Shown here one piece after another: positions 8,389-16,084 of a stretch of 64,000 nt of DNA (position 1 is the stretch's first letter; each line of letters starts with the position of its first letter). The notes beneath the pieces are model-generated. The model was not told the origin of the DNA, made no database searches, and worked only from the letters and a program-made list of their open reading frames with translations. The stretch is taken from assembly GCF_003259745.1 (NCBI RefSeq), contig NZ_QLMC01000001.1, forward strand, positions 1,178,001-1,242,000. Direction: 5' to 3'. A program made the translations under genes and the position numbers. Origin of the DNA: Larkinella arboricola. Lineage in GTDB: Bacteria > Bacteroidota > Bacteroidia > Cytophagales > Spirosomataceae.

Positions 8389-9626
8389 TTCGGTTTAATT
8401 ATGAATGAACTGGAAGCCGACACGTCCCGGTGGTCTTTCAGGTAAAAAAAGCCGTATCGAAAACCTTCTTTCGGAATGGGGCTGGTGACGGTACGGTTTT
8501 TCGGATCAACGGTTGCTTTCTGTTTCGACCAGACCCGGTGTTCGTTCAGTGAGGTGGTGTCGTTGGAGTAGTGAAACTCGGCGGTGAGGATGGAGACCGG
8601 CGACTGGTAGGACAAATGGAGTGTGGAGTCCTGAACCGTTACCGGTGCCACCTGCACCAGCGGAACGCCGTCGTTGAGTACACTTTCGAAAAAATACCGG
8701 ATTTCGTGCGGTATCCAGCCCGCTTCATGGCCGTGCGCCATGTTCGGAATGAGGCACAGGGTTCGCTGGTTTTCAGGCACCAGATCATAGGTTTTGTGGT
8801 AGGGAACCACGTTGTAAAACCGGTCGGTATTGCCGTTGACGAACAGAAACCGGGGCTTTGCAAAGGGCAGGTAGCTCGACGGGTCGAAAAACTTCATCCA
8901 TCTCCGGTGGCTCCCCGCCGAAAGCCGGCTGATCGATTTTTTGAAAATATCGGACTCGTCGTAATACCCGCAGCCGTACACCGGGGCGGCTGCTTTGAAC
9001 CGGTTGTCCAGACTGGCAACTAGGCAGGTCAGGTAACCACCCCAACTGATTCCGGTTACCGCCGTTCGGGCCGCATCCACTTCCGGAAAGCTCCGCAGCA
9101 GCGAGTGGGCCAGAATGGCGCTGGACACGGCCTGATACGTCCACATATCTTTCAGAGCGGCTTTCTCCAGTTTAGAGAACTTATCGACATCGCCCTGGTC
9201 GGGTCCGGCCTGCGCCAGCCGTTGGCCGTCAGCTCCTTTTCCGGCCAGGTCCATCGCGATGGCGGCATACCCGTCGGCAGCCCATTTTTCGACCCACTCT
9301 TTGAACGCTTTTCCGCCCCCGCCGTGGATCAGGACAACGCCGGGAAACCGCTGTTTACCGGTGGCTTTTCCCCGAATCAGATCAGGGTTGGAGTAATAGG
9401 CAAAAACCTGCGTGGGTTTTCCTTCGTAGTCAGTTCCCTGGTAAAGCAAGGAATGAACGGTGCCGTTTTGGTTTATCCATTCAACACGGGGAGCTTTGCT
9501 CAGGGCTTTCAAATCCCACAGCAGTGAGTCAACTTGAATGACACCGGCGTCGATGACAGAGACATTTTTCTTCTGGGCAAACCCTGTCGTAAGGCCGAGC
9601 AGGAGCAGCAGGAGCAACGGTTTCAT
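8385..9626 (-). CDS. Secreted alpha/beta hydrolase (dienelactone hydrolase / acetyl xylan esterase-like)
   Basis: This 413-residue protein starts with a signal peptide (MKPLLLLLLLGLTTGFAQ). The alpha/beta-hydrolase fold is indicated by VVLIHGGGG for the oxyanion hole and GISWGGY for the nucleophile Ser. VNGNTDRF is likely to hold the acid, and MAHGHEAGW the catalytic His. The final 80 residues form a predicted beta-rich extension. Related proteins de-esterify polysaccharides, but the substrate is not deducible. It is convergent with trehalase and shares four bases with it at the stop codons. Confidence 0.85.
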   Translation of the reverse strand: MKPLLLLLLLGLTTGFAQKKNVSVIDAGVIQVDSLLWDLKALSKAPRVEWINQNGTVHSLLYQGTDYEGKPTQVFAYYSNPDLIRGKATGKQRFPGVVLIHGGGGKAFKEWVEKWAADGYAAIAMDLAGKGADGQRLAQAGPDQGDVDKFSKLEKAALKDMWTYQAVSSAILAHSLLRSFPEVDAARTAVTGISWGGYLTCLVASLDNRFKAAAPVYGCGYYDESDIFKKSISRLSAGSHRRWMKFFDPSSYLPFAKPRFLFVNGNTDRFYNVVPYHKTYDLVPENQRTLCLIPNMAHGHEAGWIPHEIRYFFESVLNDGVPLVQVAPVTVQDSTLHLSYQSPVSILTAEFHYSNDTTSLNEHRVWSKQKATVDPKNRTVTSPIPKEGFRYGFFYLKDHRDVSASSSFIIKPN

Positions 9627-9836
9627 GGCGGAATACCTATCGGTTCAGGAATTGAAGAGAAAAGCGGGAGGGGCGGCCAAACTACTGTCCGTGATGGATG
9701 AGCCCGTTCACAACCGGACAATTCGTTGTCCGAAATCGTACAACGGTTTTCTGAAACCCATCTGAAATGGCGATTTAGGGCGGTTTTTTAGCCTGGTAAG
9801 ATATTTGATCAGCAAAAATAGAACTAATTGATAGCG
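9627..9836. promoter_or_regulatory. Divergent intergenic region with phased operator-like motif at 9716-9742
   Basis: This gap between the hydrolase and PadR starts contains GGACA-N6-TGTCC-N6-GTACA at 9716-9742. The half-sites begin at 9716, 9727 and 9738, exactly 11 bp apart, on one face of the helix. The same arrangement is found at 15592, 18763 and 47670, each about 100 bp before a PadR or permease start. It is the best candidate operator for this PadR subtype and may also touch the divergent hydrolase promoter. Assignment to PadR is an inference. Confidence 0.65.
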
Positions 9837-10187
9837 ATGAAACGCAGCTATTTAGGTGAGTTTGAGGAAATCGTTCTGCTCACCGTAGCCGTGCTGGAAG
9901 GTGCGGCCTACGGCGTATCCATTACCCACGAAATCATTGAGCAAACCGGTCGTTCGGTGCGGCTGAACCAGATTCATTCGGCGCTGGAACGGCTGGAAGA
10001 TAAAGGGATGGTGAAGTCGGAAATGGGCGAACCCACGGCCGAGCGCGGTGGTCGGCGCAAGCGGTTTTTTACCGTCACGGCGTACGGCCGACGAACCCTG
10101 GAAGAGATTCAGGAGGTGCGGGTGACGTTCTGGAGTCGCCTGCTCATAAGAGGAATGCAGAGTAATGAGTTAAGAGTGATGAGTTAA
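9837..10187 (+). CDS. PadR-family transcriptional regulator
   Basis: This 116-residue winged-helix repressor belongs to the permease-associated subtype (YLGEFEEIVLLTVAVLEG, wing ERGGRRKRFFTVT). The ATG at 9837 is chosen because both sister regulators start the same way (MKRAFLGEFEE, MGRPYLGEFEE). An in-frame TTG nine bases earlier is less likely. The permease gene follows after 77 bp. The last 11 residues (from MQSNELRVMS back to the Arg before it) are encoded by a degenerate heptamer array that also provides the stop codon, so the original C-terminus has been replaced. Confidence 0.92.
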   Translation: MKRSYLGEFEEIVLLTVAVLEGAAYGVSITHEIIEQTGRSVRLNQIHSALERLEDKGMVKSEMGEPTAERGGRRKRFFTVTAYGRRTLEEIQEVRVTFWSRLLIRGMQSNELRVMS

Positions 10188-10266
10188 AACGCATCGGAAT
10201 GCTCTAGAACCTTGGCCTATTTGTAAATCATCACTCTTAACTTTTAACTCATAACTCTTCACTCAT
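10153..10266. repeat. Inverted pair of degenerate heptamer arrays (site C)
   Basis: Left array 10153-10187 reads gaatgca, gagtaat, gagttaa, gagtgat, gagttaa and lies inside the 3' end of the PadR gene. Right array 10225-10266 reads aaatcat, cactctt, aactttt, aactcat, aactctt, cactcat and includes the ATG of the permease. The 37-nt spacer matches that of site D at 30 of 37 bases and is unlike the spacer of sites A and B. Translation start and stop signals are therefore both embedded in repeat units. Confidence 0.85.
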
Positions 10267-12811
10267 GACCCCGCCCCGCCTGGCCGACCGGCTTCTCCAC
10301 CTCTTCTGCGCGCCTGACCGGCTGGAAGAGGTGCAGGGCGATTTGCACGAGGAATTTCAGTACCAGTTTCGGCGGGTGGGGGCGCGACGGGCACGCTGGC
10401 GGTATTGGCGCGACGTGCTGGGGTTTATTCGACCGTTCGCGAGTAGGAGAAAATCAAAAGAATACCAAAAAATTATACCGTTCGATATGATCCAGAACTA
10501 TTTTAAAATCGCCTGGCGAAGCCTGCAACGAAATCGTTTGCTGGGATTTATCAACGTTGCGGGTTTATCGCTCGGGATGGCCTGTAGTCTGCTTATTGGT
10601 CTGTGGGTGTGGGATGAGTTTCAGGTTGATAAAGGGCTGCCGGATGGCGATCGGCTTTACCTGGTCCGGCTGACGGATGGTGCCTATACCAGTGATATTC
10701 TGCCGGGCCCGCTCGCCGAAGCCCTAAAGAAAGACGTTCCGGAGGTGGATAAGGCCACGAAATTTACGGTCTGGAGCAACGATTTTCTGCTCAGGGCCGG
10801 AAACCGGTTTGGTAAAAAAGTGGGCCTTTACGCATCCGCCGATTTCTTCGATGTGTTTCAGTATCCGGTTTTACAGGGCAACCCCGGTCTGGCCATTCAG
10901 TCGCCCAACGCAATCGTTATTACCCGCAATGTGGCGCAGGCATTTTTTGGGAATTCGCAAGCCGTCGGCAAAACCATCCAGCTCAACAACGAAAAATACT
11001 ACCGCGTTGGGGCCGTCATCGAGAACGTGCCCCAAAACTCATCGGTCCAGTTTGACTGGATTGTCAACTTCAGCGAAGCCGAAGAAGGCTGGATGAAAAC
11101 CTGGAACAATAACGCGTTTCGGACGTATGTAAAGCTCAAAAATGGGAGTACCCAGGCCGGTGCGGAAGCCCGGATGGCGGGGCTGCTGCCACGGTATCAG
11201 ACGGGAGCAACCGCCAAACCGATTCTGCAACGGCTTGGTGACGTTTACCTGTATGGCGAGTATACGAACGGCAAGCCTACCGGCGGGCGGATTGAGTACG
11301 TGCGTACGTTCAGCCTGATCGCGTTGCTCATTCTACTGGTGGCTTGTGTCAATTTCATGAACCTGGCCACGGCCCGGTCATCGCTGCGCGCAAAAGAAGT
11401 GGGGATTCGGAAGGTCGTTGGGGCCCGACGGCTGTCGCTGATAGGCCAGTTTATGAGCGAATCGTTGCTGCTGAATGTCTTCTCGGCGGGGCTGGCGGTT
11501 GGCCTGGTTCAACTGATGCTGCCATACGTCAACCCACTGGTGGACAAGCAACTGGCAATCGATTTTACCGCACCCCTGGCCTGGGGAAGCCTGTTGGCCC
11601 TGATTGGCGTCACCAGTGTGATCGCGGGAAGTTACCCGGCCTTGGTGCTGTCGGTTATGCAGCCCGCCCGGGTGCTGAAAGGCGCGTTAAGCAGCACCCC
11701 GACCGGCGCCGGATTCCGGAAAACGCTGGTGGTTTTTCAATTTTCGCTTTCCATCTTTCTGATCGTCGGTATGCTGATTATCGGTCGGCAAATGCATTAC
11801 ATCCGTACGAAACAACTGGGCCTGAACCGGCAAGATTTGTTGCACGTCGCTGTCGAAGGAAACCTGCGGCCCCGGATGGAAGCGTTTCGGCAGGAACTGC
11901 AACGTTCTGATGCGATTCAGGCCGTAACCACAACGGGTGAATTACCCATCCGGATTGGCAGCACCGGTAGCCTCGATTGGCCGGGGAAAGATCCGAAAAC
12001 CGACGCGTCGGTTTCGACCATGAAAGTCGGTGTCGATTTTACGAAAACGCTCGGGATCAACTTGCTGGCCGGGCGCGATTTTACCGCAGCCGATACGTCC
12101 AATTACCTGGTGAATGAATCGGCGGTTAAGATGATGAAGCTTGAAAATCCCATCGGCGCCGAAGTGACTTTTCAGCGGGGAAAAGGGCGGATTATCGGTG
12201 TAATGCAGGATTTCCACCTGAGTTCTTTTCACGAACCCATCCGTCCGCTGGTGTTAAGCAATTATCCGAAATGGACGAATTACTTTCTGATCAAAACGCA
12301 GCCCGGAAAAACCGAGGAGGCCATTCAGGTGATTGAACAGACGGCCCGGCAACTCAATCCCGGCTATCCGTTTGACTACCATTTTGTGGACGAAGAATAC
12401 GAAAAACTGTACCGAAGCGAGACGCTCGTAAATACCCTCATCAACTATTTTGGAATTCTGGCCATTTTCATTTCGTGTCTGGGCCTGTTCGGACTGGCCA
12501 CGTTTACCGCCGAGCAGCGGACGAAGGAAATTGGAGTCCGGAAAGTACTGGGCGCATCCGTGGGCGGAATTCTTGTGCTGCTCTCGAAAGACTTCCTGAA
12601 ACTCGTCTTTGTTGCTATTCTGCTGGCCTCGCCGGTGGCGTGGTGGGCCATGCACCGCTGGTTGCAGAGCTTCACTTACCGGATTGACATAGAATGGTGG
12701 ATGTTTGCGCTGGCGGGTTTGCTGGCCGTTGCCATTGCGCTACTGACCGTCAGCTTTCAGAGCATCAAAGCCGCGCTGATGAACCCGGTTCGCTCGCTGC
12801 GCTCGGAATGA
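10265..12811 (+). CDS. Duplicated FtsX/MacB-like ABC permease with N-terminal prefix domain
   Basis: This protein has 848 residues. The first 75 form a hydrophilic prefix (PPRLADRLLHLFCAPDRLEE, then RWRYWRDVLGF). That matches the 'permease prefix domain' seen in PadR-linked orphan permeases. MIQNYFKIAWRSL at about residue 76 begins the usual permease body, with two MacB-like periplasmic domains and FtsX blocks (KEVGIRKVVGA, KEIGVRKVLGA). The ending is ALMNPVRSLRSE. The upstream PadR gene suggests regulation as one unit. No ATPase gene is present. The prefix is nearly identical to that of the next gene. Confidence 0.94.
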   Translation: MTPPRLADRLLHLFCAPDRLEEVQGDLHEEFQYQFRRVGARRARWRYWRDVLGFIRPFASRRKSKEYQKIIPFDMIQNYFKIAWRSLQRNRLLGFINVAGLSLGMACSLLIGLWVWDEFQVDKGLPDGDRLYLVRLTDGAYTSDILPGPLAEALKKDVPEVDKATKFTVWSNDFLLRAGNRFGKKVGLYASADFFDVFQYPVLQGNPGLAIQSPNAIVITRNVAQAFFGNSQAVGKTIQLNNEKYYRVGAVIENVPQNSSVQFDWIVNFSEAEEGWMKTWNNNAFRTYVKLKNGSTQAGAEARMAGLLPRYQTGATAKPILQRLGDVYLYGEYTNGKPTGGRIEYVRTFSLIALLILLVACVNFMNLATARSSLRAKEVGIRKVVGARRLSLIGQFMSESLLLNVFSAGLAVGLVQLMLPYVNPLVDKQLAIDFTAPLAWGSLLALIGVTSVIAGSYPALVLSVMQPARVLKGALSSTPTGAGFRKTLVVFQFSLSIFLIVGMLIIGRQMHYIRTKQLGLNRQDLLHVAVEGNLRPRMEAFRQELQRSDAIQAVTTTGELPIRIGSTGSLDWPGKDPKTDASVSTMKVGVDFTKTLGINLLAGRDFTAADTSNYLVNESAVKMMKLENPIGAEVTFQRGKGRIIGVMQDFHLSSFHEPIRPLVLSNYPKWTNYFLIKTQPGKTEEAIQVIEQTARQLNPGYPFDYHFVDEEYEKLYRSETLVNTLINYFGILAIFISCLGLFGLATFTAEQRTKEIGVRKVLGASVGGILVLLSKDFLKLVFVAILLASPVAWWAMHRWLQSFTYRIDIEWWMFALAGLLAVAIALLTVSFQSIKAALMNPVRSLRSE

Positions 12812-12898
12812 AGAATGATGAGTGAAGAATTAAAACACATCAGAATCCTCTAGCTCCCGGGCCTATTTGTAACTCATAACTCTTAATTCTTAACTCCC
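12806..12898. repeat. Inverted pair of degenerate heptamer arrays (site D)
   Basis: Left array 12806-12833 (gaatgaa, gaatgat, gagtgaa, gaattaa) overlaps the stop codon of the upstream permease. Right array 12871-12898 (aactcat, aactctt, aattctt, aactccc) ends one base before the ATG of the next permease. The 37-nt spacer is a diverged copy of the site C spacer. There is no other sequence between the two genes. Confidence 0.85.
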
Positions 12899-15520
12899 AT
12901 GACCCCGCCCCGCCTTGCCGACCAGTTCCTCAAATTCTTCTGCGCTCCTGACCGGCTGGAAGAAGTGCAGGGCGATTTGCACGAGGAGTTTGCCTATCAG
13001 GTTAGGCGCGTCGGCGAACGGCGGGCGCGCTGGCGGTACTGGCGCGATGTGCTGGGATTTTTCAGGCCCTTCGCCATCAGGCGTAAACCGGGCGACTATT
13101 CGCCAAACCCTTTATTCAGCCCTTCTATGATTCAAAATTATGTCAAAATCGCCTGGCGGAACCTGGTGAAAAACCAGACGTATGCCCTCATCAACGTTAC
13201 CGGTCTGGGACTGGGTATTGGCGCTGCGCTCCTGATTTTTGCGCTGGTTCGTTACCATTATGCCATTGATAAACACCACCAGAAGTATGATCGCATTTAC
13301 CGGGTACTGACCGAGTTTGTAACCCCCGAAGGCGTTTTTGATATAGCCGGTGTGCCTTATGCAATGGGGAAAGCACTCCAGAATGACCATCCGGCTATCG
13401 AAAATCTGGCGATGATCGATATTTATCGGGATCCTTTAGTGGCCATACCGATGCCCACCGGACCCGACCGGAAATTCAAGGAAGCTCACCAAATGGGCGC
13501 TTTTGTGCAACCGGCTTATTTCAGGATTTTCGATTATCACTGGGTAGTGGGCGGACCAACTGAACTGGCTCAGCCTAATACCGTGGTGATCAGCGCCGAA
13601 AATGCAACGAAGTACTTTGGCACAACGCAGGTAATCGGTAAAGTCATTAAGCTCAATGCTGTCATGAATACCCGGATTGTCGGTGTTTTTGAAGATTACC
13701 GGGACAATACCGACTTCGCCTATCCAATCATGGCTTCGTGGGCCAGTCTGCGGGAGTTCTACGGTAGACCATTGACGGAGGGTTTTGACAATATAAACGG
13801 CGATACACAATGCTTTGTGAGCCTGAATGACGGTTTCTCCAAAGCCGACTGGGACCGGCAGATGATGGCATTTGTAAAGAAATACAAACCGCATGGCGTC
13901 AAGGATACCCGGTTTCCGATGCAGCCGCTGCGCGATATTCATTTCTCGACCGACACCGGCGGAGTTAGTCAGGGGCTGATCTGGTCGTTGTTTGCCATTG
14001 GCGTTTTCCTAATCATTACGGCCAGCATCAACTTCGTCAACCTCGCCACGGCGCAGGCCCTCAACCGATCCCGGGAGGTGGGGGTCCGGAAAGTGCTGGG
14101 CAGCACCCGGGGACAGTTGTTCTGGCAGTTTATCGGCGAAACGGCTTTGCTAACCCTCGCAGCAACGGCCCTGGCGCTCCTTTTTTTCCAGATCGGTCAG
14201 CAACTGGCGCAGGAACGTTTACACGGTGCGTTTCGGTTTACGTTCTACTACGACGTGTCAGTCATTGGTTGGTTGGCACTAATCGTTGTCGTCGTGATTG
14301 GCTTATCTGGTCTTTATCCGGCGCTGGTACTCGCGGGCTTTAAACCGGCAATGGCCCTGGCGGGGCGGATTACGACCCGGCAGGTGGGCGGGTTTTCGGT
14401 ACGGCGAGGTCTGGTCATTACCCAATTTGCTATTTCCCAGATGCTGATTGTGGGCATGATCGTCGTGGCCAGCCAGTTGCAATACATTCAGACCAAAGAT
14501 CTGGGCTTTCGTCAGGAGGCCATTTTAACGGTTAGGCTACCCAGTTCACCGAAGCAGGATATCAGCAAAATGAACACGTTCCGAAATCTGGCCCTGGCTA
14601 TTCCGGAGGTGAAAAAACTGAGCTATTCGGTTAGCGGACCACCTCAGTCGGGCTGGATTAGTCAGACGATGATTAAGTTCGATACTCGGCCTGAACCCGA
14701 AAAATTTACTACCCAGCAACAATTTATCGATGCCGATTACCTGAATGTATACGGCTTAAAACTGGTCGCCGGGCGGAATCTTCAACCTGCCGACACCGCC
14801 CGCGAGGTGCTGGTCAACGAAGCGTTTGTGAAGGCATTGGGAATTCGTGATCCGGCGAAGGTGCTGGGTAAACTCATGCATAACGGGCGGGGACTCGAAA
14901 TTGTCGGGGTGCTGAAGGACTTCAATCAGAACAATCTGAAAAGCGGGATTGCGCCACTTTATATGACCACCCGGGCAACCAGCTATTTCTATGCGAATCT
15001 GCAACTGCACAATGGCAATTTCAGGCGTGTCATTGAGCAACTGGAAAAGGACTATAACGGACTTTATCCGGACAGTTATTTCTCCGCGCAATTCGTTGAT
15101 GAGCAATTGCAGGAATTCTACGTTCAGGAGCAGACGATGGCAAGTCTGGTCAATTTCTTTGCCGGCATTGCGGTTATTATCGGTGGCCTGGGTCTGTACG
15201 GACTCGTGCTGTTTATGGCGGCTCAGAAAACCAAGGAGATTGGCGTTCGCAAAGTCCTGGGTGCTAGCATTCGGGATATCCTTTGGCTGTTTGGCCGGGA
15301 GTTTTTCCGGCTGATTGTCGTAGCCTTTGTCATAGCAACGCCGATGGCCTGGTGGGTTATGAGCCACTGGTTGCAGGATTTTGTCTACCGCATCGAACTG
15401 GACTGGTGGATTTTTGCTCTGGCGATGCTTCTGACAGCCCTGATCACTTTACTAACGGTTTCCTACGAATCCATCAAGGCTTCCTTCGCAAATCCGGTGA
15501 AGAGTTTACGGAGTGAATAA
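12899..15520 (+). CDS. Duplicated FtsX/MacB-like ABC permease with N-terminal prefix domain
   Basis: This 873-residue protein has a prefix (PPRLADQFLKFFCAPDRLEE) almost identical to that of the preceding gene. The membrane body starts at MIQNYVKIAWRNLVKNQTY. Two periplasmic domains and two FtsX blocks are visible (REVGVRKVLGSTRG; KEIGVRKVLGASIRD), and it ends ASFANPVKSLRSE. The body is more diverged from its neighbour than the prefix, which fits domain shuffling or local gene conversion. The start is set by the end of repeat site D. It probably shares the transcript of the upstream PadR-permease unit. Confidence 0.93.
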   Translation: MTPPRLADQFLKFFCAPDRLEEVQGDLHEEFAYQVRRVGERRARWRYWRDVLGFFRPFAIRRKPGDYSPNPLFSPSMIQNYVKIAWRNLVKNQTYALINVTGLGLGIGAALLIFALVRYHYAIDKHHQKYDRIYRVLTEFVTPEGVFDIAGVPYAMGKALQNDHPAIENLAMIDIYRDPLVAIPMPTGPDRKFKEAHQMGAFVQPAYFRIFDYHWVVGGPTELAQPNTVVISAENATKYFGTTQVIGKVIKLNAVMNTRIVGVFEDYRDNTDFAYPIMASWASLREFYGRPLTEGFDNINGDTQCFVSLNDGFSKADWDRQMMAFVKKYKPHGVKDTRFPMQPLRDIHFSTDTGGVSQGLIWSLFAIGVFLIITASINFVNLATAQALNRSREVGVRKVLGSTRGQLFWQFIGETALLTLAATALALLFFQIGQQLAQERLHGAFRFTFYYDVSVIGWLALIVVVVIGLSGLYPALVLAGFKPAMALAGRITTRQVGGFSVRRGLVITQFAISQMLIVGMIVVASQLQYIQTKDLGFRQEAILTVRLPSSPKQDISKMNTFRNLALAIPEVKKLSYSVSGPPQSGWISQTMIKFDTRPEPEKFTTQQQFIDADYLNVYGLKLVAGRNLQPADTAREVLVNEAFVKALGIRDPAKVLGKLMHNGRGLEIVGVLKDFNQNNLKSGIAPLYMTTRATSYFYANLQLHNGNFRRVIEQLEKDYNGLYPDSYFSAQFVDEQLQEFYVQEQTMASLVNFFAGIAVIIGGLGLYGLVLFMAAQKTKEIGVRKVLGASIRDILWLFGREFFRLIVVAFVIATPMAWWVMSHWLQDFVYRIELDWWIFALAMLLTALITLLTVSYESIKASFANPVKSLRSE

Positions 15521-15527
15521 TCTACGT

Positions 15528-15564
15528 TAGCATGACGCGGACTAGTTCAATCCGCGTCATGCTA
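15528..15564. terminator. Hairpin after permease gene, without T-run
   Basis: Arms 15528-15541 and 15551-15564 are perfect 14-bp reverse complements around a 9-nt loop, eight bases after the permease stop codon. The stem is GC-rich but no T-tract follows. It may be a transcript-stabilising hairpin or a dispersed palindrome rather than an intrinsic terminator. Confidence 0.55.
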
Positions 15565-15591
15565 GCTTCAAGACTGTTATAGGTCAGGCGG

Positions 15592-15629
15592 TGTCCGCTT
15601 TAGTACGTTCTGCTGTCCGCTTTTGGACA
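15592..15629. promoter_or_regulatory. Four-half-site phased operator-like motif upstream of PadR
   Basis: TGTCC, GTACG, TGTCC and GGACA begin at 15592, 15603, 15614 and 15625. Each pair is separated by exactly 6 nt, giving an 11-bp repeat. It lies 108 bp before the PadR start. Alternating half-site orientation (TGTCC versus its complement GGACA) is what a row of dimers on one helix face would bind. PadR as the binder is inferred from position. Confidence 0.7.
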
Positions 15630-15736
15630 TATTTTTAACGCAATAGACTGAAAATAGTGGCTTAATGCCCGGCAAAGGCTGTTTGGCCTGCTTGGCACTT
15701 CATTTGTTCGGCATTATCGTATAAAATACCAGCGCC

Positions 15737-16075
15737 ATGAAAAGGGCTTTTTTGGGGGAATTCGAAGAAGTGGTTTTGCTGACCGTGGCTGTCCTGGACG
15801 AAAGCGCCTACGGCGTGACGGTTACGCAGGAGATCGAACAGAAAACCGGTCGGGCGGTGGGCTTCAGTACAGTTCATACCACGCTGCAACGCCTGGAGGA
15901 AAAAGGGTATCTGTCGTCGAGAATGAGCGGAGCTACGGCTGAACGCGGTGGTCGGCGGAAACGGTTTTTTACGGTCACCACCGCGGGCCGGAAGGCACTC
16001 GTAGAAGTGAAACATATCCGCGAGCAATTGTGGGGCGCGCTGCCTCCGCAAACGCTGCAATTAATGGGAAATTAA
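15737..16075 (+). CDS. PadR-family transcriptional regulator
   Basis: This is a 112-residue winged-helix protein of the permease-linked PadR subtype. It has FLGEFEEVVLLTVAVLDE at the N-terminus, a recognition-helix region near TVHTTLQRLEEKGYL, and the wing ERGGRRKRFFTVT. The permease gene follows after only nine bases, so the two are almost certainly one operon with autoregulation. The phased motif at 15592-15629 lies upstream. Length is normal and nothing is missing. Confidence 0.94.
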   Translation: MKRAFLGEFEEVVLLTVAVLDESAYGVTVTQEIEQKTGRAVGFSTVHTTLQRLEEKGYLSSRMSGATAERGGRRKRFFTVTTAGRKALVEVKHIREQLWGALPPQTLQLMGN

Positions 16076-16084
16076 CAATCACCC

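Noticed and set aside
9828-9836. TTG start nine bases before the PadR ATG
   Set aside because: Both sister PadR proteins begin at the Met encoded at 9837, so the extension is unlikely.
272-12898. Heptamer arrays considered as CRISPR
   Set aside because: Repeat units are only 7 nt, degenerate, in both orientations and have no unique spacers of regular length; no cas genes are present.
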